Shown in pieces: positions 14,332 through 19,470 of a stretch of DNA of 19,470 nt (position 1 is the first letter of the stretch; every line of letters begins with the position of its first letter). Where the stretch lies: assembly GCA_964395765.1 (NCBI GenBank), contig CAYNCU010000060.1, positions 1-19,470 on the forward strand. The letters run 5' to 3'. Made by a program: the position numbers and the translations under genes. Below the pieces are notes generated by a model. It did not search any database, had not been told where the DNA came from, and saw nothing but the letters and a program-made list of their open reading frames with translations. This DNA is from DATDPY01 sp964395765. GTDB lineage: Bacteria > Bacteroidota > Bacteroidia > Cytophagales > Cyclobacteriaceae.

Positions 14332-15378
14332 TTATTTTTTCCCGGGCCTGAGCTTTCTTACCTGGGCACCTGCCTTCCACATTTCCGATTCCCTTAAGTC
14401 CTTTAATTCCACTTCGAGTTTCTCCCTGTAATCCGGTTTACTGTTGGAATCTATCGATTTTTGCGCTTCGATTCCTTTGGCAACGCTGTCGTATAACTCT
14501 TCGAAAACCGGAGCAACGGCATCCCTGAATTTTTTCCACCAGTCCAAAGCACCCCGCTGCGCGGTGGTGGAACAGTTGGCATACATCCAATCCATTCCAT
14601 TTTCCGCTACCAGGGGCATCAGGCTTTGTGTCAGTTCTTCCACTGTTTCATTGAAGGCCTCGGAAGGGGAGTGGCCGTTTTTACGGAGACAATCATATTG
14701 TGCGGCAAACAGTCCCTGGATAGCTCCCATGAGGGATCCTCTTTCACCGGTAAGGTCACTGTATACTTCCCTTTTGAAGGTAGTTTCGAAAAGGTAACCC
14801 GATCCAACGCCTATTCCCAGCGCAATCGCCCTGTCATCGGCCTTGCCCGTAGCATCCTGGTGAATGGCAAAGCTTGAGTTGATACCTTTACCTTCCTTGA
14901 ATAACCTTCGTAGGCTAGTTCCCGACCCTTTAGGGGCTACCAGGATTACATCCACATCCTTCGGAGGAATAATTCCGGTCCGCTCACTATAGGTTATGCC
15001 GAAACCATGGGAAAAATAAAGTGCTTTCCCACTGGTCAGATGTTTTTTTACTGTTGGCCAGTTCTGGATCTGCGCAGCATCGGATAAAAGGTAAAATATT
15101 ATCGTAGCCTTCTCGGCCGCTTCCTCAATGGAAAACAGGTTTTTGCCTTCCACCCATCCATCCGCCTTCGCTTTTTCATAGGATTTCGATGGTTTCCTTT
15201 GCCCGATGATCACGTTAAAACCGTTATCCTTCAGGTTCAATGCCTGTCCCGGCCCCTGCACCCCATAACCAATGACACCGATAACCTCGTTTTTTAATAC
15301 TTCCTGAGCTTTTTTAAGTGGAAATTCATCGCGGGTAATTACATTTTCGTCAGCACCCCCAAAATTAATTTTTGCCAT
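14332..15378 (-). CDS. ilvC: Ketol-acid reductoisomerase
   Basis: IlvC rearranges and reduces acetolactate or acetohydroxybutyrate with NADPH and Mg2+. The 348 residues fit the short class I form, not the 490-residue E. coli form. Seen: nucleotide-binding GYGVQG at 37-42, cofactor loop GQRKPSKS at about 59-66 (basic and serine residues suit NADPH), His124 in YFSHGFG, Lys150 in VAPKGSG, and the Mg2+ ligands Asp208 and Glu212 in SDLTGERG. The C-terminus (NSKPDYREKLE and VRKLRPGKK) resembles fungal mitochondrial Ilv5 more than the archaeal/cyanobacterial class I proteins. The start overlaps the end of ilvN by 14 bp, which suggests translational coupling. The enzyme identity is certain. Confidence 0.97.
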   Translation of the reverse strand: MAKINFGGADENVITRDEFPLKKAQEVLKNEVIGVIGYGVQGPGQALNLKDNGFNVIIGQRKPSKSYEKAKADGWVEGKNLFSIEEAAEKATIIFYLLSDAAQIQNWPTVKKHLTSGKALYFSHGFGITYSERTGIIPPKDVDVILVAPKGSGTSLRRLFKEGKGINSSFAIHQDATGKADDRAIALGIGVGSGYLFETTFKREVYSDLTGERGSLMGAIQGLFAAQYDCLRKNGHSPSEAFNETVEELTQSLMPLVAENGMDWMYANCSTTAQRGALDWWKKFRDAVAPVFEELYDSVAKGIEAQKSIDSNSKPDYREKLEVELKDLRESEMWKAGAQVRKLRPGKK

Positions 15379-15976
15379 ATTTGTCTTTGCCGTTTAAGTT
15401 AACAGATTGAATTGCAGTTGCATGTTCGAGGTCATCCAGATATTTCTGGGTCTGACGCACGGATTTGGTTATTGCCACGCGTCCTGACCTGATAAATTCC
15501 AGTACACCATATTCATTCAACAAGTTGAATAACTGGAGTGTTTCATTTTTATGACCGGTCTTCTCGATCACTATATAATCTTCTTCAATGACAAGCACGC
15601 GGGCATTATTGGCTCTTACGATATTTTCGATCTTGTTACCATGGAGAAATATTTTGGTCGGTACCTTATAAAGTGCCAATTCCTGGTAATAGATCTCGTC
15701 TTCTTCATAAAGAAATGCCCCGAGCACTTCGATGATCTTTCTAATCTGGTTTACAACCTTTTCAGCCTGGTCGCGGGTTGTATTGATCACCAGGGTATAC
15801 CGGCTTACGCCATTCACCTCTGAAGAAGATACATTGATACTTTCAATATTGATCTTTCTCCGGGTAAAAATAATGGTAACCTTATTTAATAGACCGGGCC
15901 GGTCCTCACTTAATACGGAAATCGTATACCGTTTTTTAAGCGCATTATCTGTTTTTTCCTGATATATATCTGACAT
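15365..15976 (-). CDS. ilvN: Acetolactate synthase regulatory (small) subunit
   Basis: The 203-residue protein has an N-terminal ACT domain at about 16-90 (YTISVLSEDRPGLLNKV, then RRKINIESINVSSSE) and the IlvN C-terminal domain after it (EIYYQELALYKVP). It binds IlvB, stimulates it and usually mediates feedback inhibition by valine or isoleucine. Relative to E. coli IlvH, the ligand-site residues Gly14 and Asn29 are kept (Gly28, Asn43) but Asn11 is Asp25. It is about 40 residues longer than IlvH, with a C-terminal extension after RSGRVAITKS. It lies 11 bp after ilvB, and its last codons overlap the ilvC start by 14 bp. Confidence 0.95.
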   Translation of the reverse strand: MSDIYQEKTDNALKKRYTISVLSEDRPGLLNKVTIIFTRRKINIESINVSSSEVNGVSRYTLVINTTRDQAEKVVNQIRKIIEVLGAFLYEEDEIYYQELALYKVPTKIFLHGNKIENIVRANNARVLVIEEDYIVIEKTGHKNETLQLFNLLNEYGVLEFIRSGRVAITKSVRQTQKYLDDLEHATAIQSVNLNGKDKYGKN

Positions 15977-15987
15977 GATAATAGGTT

Positions 15988-17721
15988 TTACTCTAGACGA
16001 ATGTTACTTACTGATTCTCCGGAAGGTACCATAGGAAATACGTTATCCTCCCTTTCAACTTCAACTTCAAGGAAAGTTGGTCCTTCAGCATCAAGGAGCC
16101 ATTGAAGTCCCTGGTTGATATCTTCCTTTTCGATTACTCTTTTTGCATTGATACCGAAGCCCTCGGTTATCTTAACGAAATCCGGGTTTATCATTTCGGT
16201 AAAGGAATATCGTTTGTCAAAGAACAATTGTTGCCATTGACGCACCATACCCAGGAAGTGATTATTGAGTACAATTATTTTCACCGGGATCTTGCTTTGG
16301 GCAATTGTTCCCAGTTCCTGAATGGTCATCTGAAATCCCCCATCTCCGATGATGGCAATTACCGGATGTCCATTGGCCCCCAATGTGGCACCCATGGCGG
16401 CGGGCAATGCAAATCCCATAGTGCCAAGACCGCCGGAAGTAATGTGGTAATTGGGTACCCTGAATTGATAATACCGTGATGCCACCATCTGGTGTTGGCC
16501 AACGTCGGTTACGATGATCGCCTCCCCTTTGGTTTTTTCGGAAAGCAGTCTTACCACTTCTCCCATACGCAACCTTTCGCCGGGGGAGAAAACCTGGTTT
16601 TGTATAACTTTTTCGTACTCGACCTTATCATATTCTCTGAATTCCGCAATCCATTCATCATGTTTTGTTTCGTTGATCAGAGGAAGTAATTTTTCAATGG
16701 CAAGCCTGGCATCACAGTTGATCGCCACATTGGCTTTGACAATTTTGTTGATCTCGGCAGGATCAATTTCGATGTGTATGATCTTTGCCTGTCTGGCGTA
16801 TTTGGTCACATCTCCGGTAACCCGGTCATCAAACCGCATTCCTATGGCGATCAAAACATCACATTCATTGGTTTTAATATTTGGAGCATAATTGCCGTGC
16901 ATGCCAAGGAATCCGACATAGTTTTTGTGGTCGGGAGGGAAAGAAGAAAGCCCAAGCAGGGTTTGTGCAACCGGTATACCTGCTTTTTCGGAAAGTTGAA
17001 GCAATTCTTTTTCTGCGCAGGAAATTAACACTCCATGGCCGGCAAGGATGAAAGGCTTTTTCGCACTATTGATTATTTCGGCCGCCTCCCTGATCTTTTT
17101 TTCATCAGGAGTAGGATAGGGGTGATAGCTCCGTATTTTATCACATGACGAATACCGGTATTCGAATTTTGCAGATTGAGCATCTTTTGTGATATCAAGA
17201 AGTACCGGTCCCGGTCGTCCCGAACGGGCGATATAAAATGCTTTGGCTATGGCTTCCGGTATTTCTTCGGCTTTGGAAACCTGGTAATTCCACTTGGTAA
17301 CCGGCATGGAAATTCCAAGCACATCAGTTTCCTGGAAGGCATCCGACCCCAACAAATGGGATACCACCTGCCCGGTTATGCAAACAATCGGTGTTGAATC
17401 AATGTTGGCATCTGCAATCCCGGTGATAAGGTTAGTTGCACCCGGTCCACTGGTAGCAAAACACACACCCACTTTTCCTGACACTCGTGCATATCCTTGT
17501 GCCGCATGGGCAGCTCCCTGTTCATGCCTCACCAGGATATGATTGATCCTGTTACGGTAATTATACAATGCATCATAAATAGGCATAATGGCTCCTCCGG
17601 GATACCCGAATATGGTATCAACCTTCTCTTCCAGGAGCGCCAGGATCAGTGCTTCCGAACCGGTAACGGTACGAAGCTTATGATCGCTACGAATGGTTTG
17701 TGGTTTTACGATTGTTGACAT
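15988..17721 (-). CDS. ilvB: Acetolactate synthase catalytic (large) subunit
   Basis: This thiamine-diphosphate enzyme condenses two pyruvates to acetolactate, or pyruvate with 2-oxobutyrate to acetohydroxybutyrate. The 577 residues are standard. Seen: FGYPGGAIMPIYDAL near 38-52, the catalytic glutamate Glu67 in RHEQGAAHAAQGYAR, and the TPP motif starting GDGGFQMT at 459 and ending with the Asn pair at about 486-487 (VLNNHFLGMVRQWQQ). FAD-site sequence such as GMRFDDRVTG is also present. The Trp in RQWQQ, a determinant of sulfonylurea sensitivity in plants and bacteria, is retained. It follows ilvD by 13 bp and precedes its regulatory subunit by 11 bp. Confidence 0.97.
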   Translation of the reverse strand: MSTIVKPQTIRSDHKLRTVTGSEALILALLEEKVDTIFGYPGGAIMPIYDALYNYRNRINHILVRHEQGAAHAAQGYARVSGKVGVCFATSGPGATNLITGIADANIDSTPIVCITGQVVSHLLGSDAFQETDVLGISMPVTKWNYQVSKAEEIPEAIAKAFYIARSGRPGPVLLDITKDAQSAKFEYRYSSCDKIRSYHPYPTPDEKKIREAAEIINSAKKPFILAGHGVLISCAEKELLQLSEKAGIPVAQTLLGLSSFPPDHKNYVGFLGMHGNYAPNIKTNECDVLIAIGMRFDDRVTGDVTKYARQAKIIHIEIDPAEINKIVKANVAINCDARLAIEKLLPLINETKHDEWIAEFREYDKVEYEKVIQNQVFSPGERLRMGEVVRLLSEKTKGEAIIVTDVGQHQMVASRYYQFRVPNYHITSGGLGTMGFALPAAMGATLGANGHPVIAIIGDGGFQMTIQELGTIAQSKIPVKIIVLNNHFLGMVRQWQQLFFDKRYSFTEMINPDFVKITEGFGINAKRVIEKEDINQGLQWLLDAEGPTFLEVEVEREDNVFPMVPSGESVSNIRLE

Positions 17722-17734
17722 AAGTTATAATTAA

Positions 17735-19408
17735 TTAATCAGTTACACATCCTTCGGAAGCATCAGTGACAAGCTTTATATATTTCCCTAAAATTCCCTT
17801 TGTGAATTTGTAGGGAGGTTGTTTCCATGCCTTCCTTCTTTTTTCGATTTCCTCTGTGGAAAGATCAACATTGATGGTGTTCTTTACCGCATCGATAGTG
17901 ATCCTGTCTCCGTCTTTGATCAGTGCCAGTGTTCCCCCTTCCTGGGCTTCGGGAGTGATATGGCCCACAAGAAAACCGTGGGATCCGCCTGAAAACCTTC
18001 CGTCGGTGATCAAGGCAACATCTTTTCCGAGCCCGGCGCCGGAAACAGCACTGGTTGGTTTTAACATTTCAGGCATTCCGGGGGCTCCTTTAGGACCTTC
18101 ATAGCGAATGACGATCACGTCGCCCTTCTTTACGGTTTTGCCTATTCCTTCTATCGCTTCAAATTCATTATCAAAAACTTTTGCCGGTCCGGTAAATTTT
18201 TCACCTTCTTTACCTGTAATCTTGGCAACAGCTCCTTTTTCTGCCAAATTCCCAAACAGGATCTGAATATGACCTACTTTTTTAATAGGGTCTTTGATGG
18301 TTTTAATAATATCCTGCCCGGGTTTAAGGTCATCAGCACCGGTTAGATTTTCTGCCAGTGTTTTCCCGGTTACGGTCAGGCAATCGCCTTTTAAATAACC
18401 TTCCTTCAATAAATATTTCATCAAGCCGGGAGTGCCTCCGACATAGTGAAGATCTTCCATCAGGTATTTCCCGCTGGGTTTCAGGTCAGCCAGGTAGGGT
18501 GTTTTATTGGATATATCCTGGAAATCCTTCAAAGTGATTTTAATGTTTACCGATTTGGCCATTGCAATCAGGTGGAGAATTGCATTGGTTGAACCGCCCA
18601 TGGCCATAACAACGGTTATTGCATTTTCAAAAGCCTCTTTTGTCATGATATCCCTCGGCCTTATATCTTTTTCAAGCAGGTTATGGACGGCCTTGCCGAT
18701 CGCAAGGCATTCGTTATCTTTCTCACCGCTTATGGCAGGATTGGAGGAACTGTATGTCAGACTCATTCCCAGGGCTTCAATGGCTGAGGCCATGGTATTT
18801 GCCGTGTACATACCGCCGCAGGCGCCCGCACCGGGAATGGAATTTTGTATGATACCCTTAAAATCTTCATCCGAAATTTCATTTTTCAGCTTTCTGCCGT
18901 ACGCTTCAAAGGCTGAAATGATGTTCAGATCTTCGCCTTTCCATTTTCCTTTTCTGACGGTTCCCCCGTATAACATCAACCCCGGACGATTCAACCGGCC
19001 AAGGGCCATAAGGGAACCCGGCATATTTTTATCACAACCCACTACGGCTACGATAGCATCATAATACTGGGCATTCATTACGGTTTCAATGGAATCGGCA
19101 ATTATTTCCCGGGAGGGAAGTGAATAATTCATGCCCAGGGTGCCGTTAGCGATCCCATCACTGACACCGATAGTATGAAAAATGAGTCCTAAAAGATCAT
19201 CTGAGTCTATTCCCTCCTTTACCTTTTCAGCCAAAGCGTTGAGGTGCATATTGCAGGGATTTCCCTGGAAACCTGTGCTCACGATACCTACCTGTGCTTT
19301 TTTGAGGTCTTTTTCCTTTAATCCGATGGCATATAACATTGCCTGAGACGCGGGTTGGGTCTCATTTTCGGTAATCTGACTGCTGAATTTATTAAATTTA
19401 TTTTCCAT
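17735..19408 (-). CDS. ilvD: Dihydroxy-acid dehydratase
   Basis: IlvD dehydrates dihydroxy acids to the 2-oxo acids that become valine and isoleucine. The 557 residues are normal. The three iron-sulfur cysteines are in place: Cys52 (GFQGNPCNMHLN), Cys124 (VVGCDKNMPGSLMA) and Cys196 (GAGACGGMYTANTM). The C-terminal signature TDGRFSGGSHGFLVGHITPEA is clear. Having all three cysteines is compatible with either a [2Fe-2S] or a [4Fe-4S] enzyme; I cannot decide which. It is the first gene of the minus-strand operon. A stable hairpin ends 12 bases before its start codon, so expression of the whole operon is probably controlled here. Confidence 0.97.
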   Translation of the reverse strand: MENKFNKFSSQITENETQPASQAMLYAIGLKEKDLKKAQVGIVSTGFQGNPCNMHLNALAEKVKEGIDSDDLLGLIFHTIGVSDGIANGTLGMNYSLPSREIIADSIETVMNAQYYDAIVAVVGCDKNMPGSLMALGRLNRPGLMLYGGTVRKGKWKGEDLNIISAFEAYGRKLKNEISDEDFKGIIQNSIPGAGACGGMYTANTMASAIEALGMSLTYSSSNPAISGEKDNECLAIGKAVHNLLEKDIRPRDIMTKEAFENAITVVMAMGGSTNAILHLIAMAKSVNIKITLKDFQDISNKTPYLADLKPSGKYLMEDLHYVGGTPGLMKYLLKEGYLKGDCLTVTGKTLAENLTGADDLKPGQDIIKTIKDPIKKVGHIQILFGNLAEKGAVAKITGKEGEKFTGPAKVFDNEFEAIEGIGKTVKKGDVIVIRYEGPKGAPGMPEMLKPTSAVSGAGLGKDVALITDGRFSGGSHGFLVGHITPEAQEGGTLALIKDGDRITIDAVKNTINVDLSTEEIEKRRKAWKQPPYKFTKGILGKYIKLVTDASEGCVTD

Positions 19409-19420
19409 TTTTTAAACATT

Positions 19421-19454
19421 AAAAAGGCCTTTCCCGCGTGAGAAAGGCCTTTTT
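19421..19454 (-). terminator. Leader terminator/attenuator of the ilv-leu operon
   Basis: A perfect 13-bp inverted repeat (AAAAAGGCCTTTC at 19421-19433 and GAAAGGCCTTTTT at 19442-19454) encloses an 8-base loop. In the minus-strand transcript the GC-core stem ends in a run of five U, the form of an intrinsic terminator, and the ilvD start codon follows after 12 bases. A terminator directly before the first gene of an amino acid operon is the hallmark of attenuation. A leader-peptide ORF would lie beyond the window; a TGA stop is available at 19463-19461 (minus), seven bases before the stem. The repeat is symmetric and could also serve an upstream plus-strand unit outside the window. The hairpin is certain, the mechanism inferred. 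Confidence 0.75.
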
Positions 19455-19470
19455 GTTTGTTCATGATGTG

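Noticed and set aside
18507..19064. 185-residue plus-strand ORF
   Set aside because: It lies wholly antisense to ilvD, which has all catalytic cysteines and the full family length; the ORF is a shadow.
19400..19464. Leader peptide starting at the minus-strand ATG 19464-19462
   Set aside because: That frame reads through the hairpin and into ilvD out of frame without a useful run of Ile, Leu or Val codons; a true leader peptide would be further upstream, outside the window.

Overview
The window looks like a contig from an anaerobic or facultative member of the Bacteroidota. The reasons are moderately AT-rich DNA, no Shine-Dalgarno-like sequences before most starts, an ilvD-ilvB-ilvN-ilvC-leuC-leuD-leuB cluster, an exported PIG-L deacetylase of a size I associate with this phylum, and an AmmeMemoRadiSam pair. 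It is a draft assembly: a run of 10 N sits inside one gene. No rRNA, tRNA, CRISPR array, insertion sequence or phage gene was found.

Layout. (1) 1-306, minus: the first 102 codons of a type I glutamine synthetase (glnA), cut by the window edge. An AT-rich gap at 307-774 follows, holding two similar promoter-like elements. (2) 775-2094, minus: a BASS-family (bile acid:sodium symporter-like) membrane transporter. (3) 2216-9559, plus: a calcineurin-like phosphoesterase with an in-frame TGA and the assembly gap, then amrS and amrB of the AmmeMemoRadiSam system, an EamA-type permease, a large exported PIG-L deacetylase, and a lipoprotein alpha/beta hydrolase. (4) 9566-19408, minus: a tightly packed branched-chain amino acid operon transcribed ilvD, ilvB, ilvN, ilvC, leuC, leuD, cimA-like, leuB. 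A strong hairpin with a U-tract lies just upstream of ilvD and a second hairpin lies between ilvC and leuC.

How the genes fit together. IlvBN, IlvC and IlvD make the 2-oxo acids for valine and isoleucine. LeuCD and LeuB can process either 2-isopropylmalate (leucine) or citramalate (the threonine-independent route to 2-oxobutyrate and isoleucine). The synthase between leuD and leuB would usually be called 2-isopropylmalate synthase. Its active-site residues and whole-length resemblance instead match the Leptospira-type (R)-citramalate synthase, and neither ilvA nor a canonical leuA is present here. The operon therefore looks wired for isoleucine from pyruvate, with leuA expected elsewhere in the genome.

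Most of the window is ordinary metabolism. The items most worth a second look are the citramalate-synthase assignment, the two hairpins of the ilv-leu operon, the AmmeMemoRadiSam pair without its AmrA partner, the interrupted phosphoesterase, and the duplicated element upstream of glnA. I did not see convincing evidence of a wholly new system.
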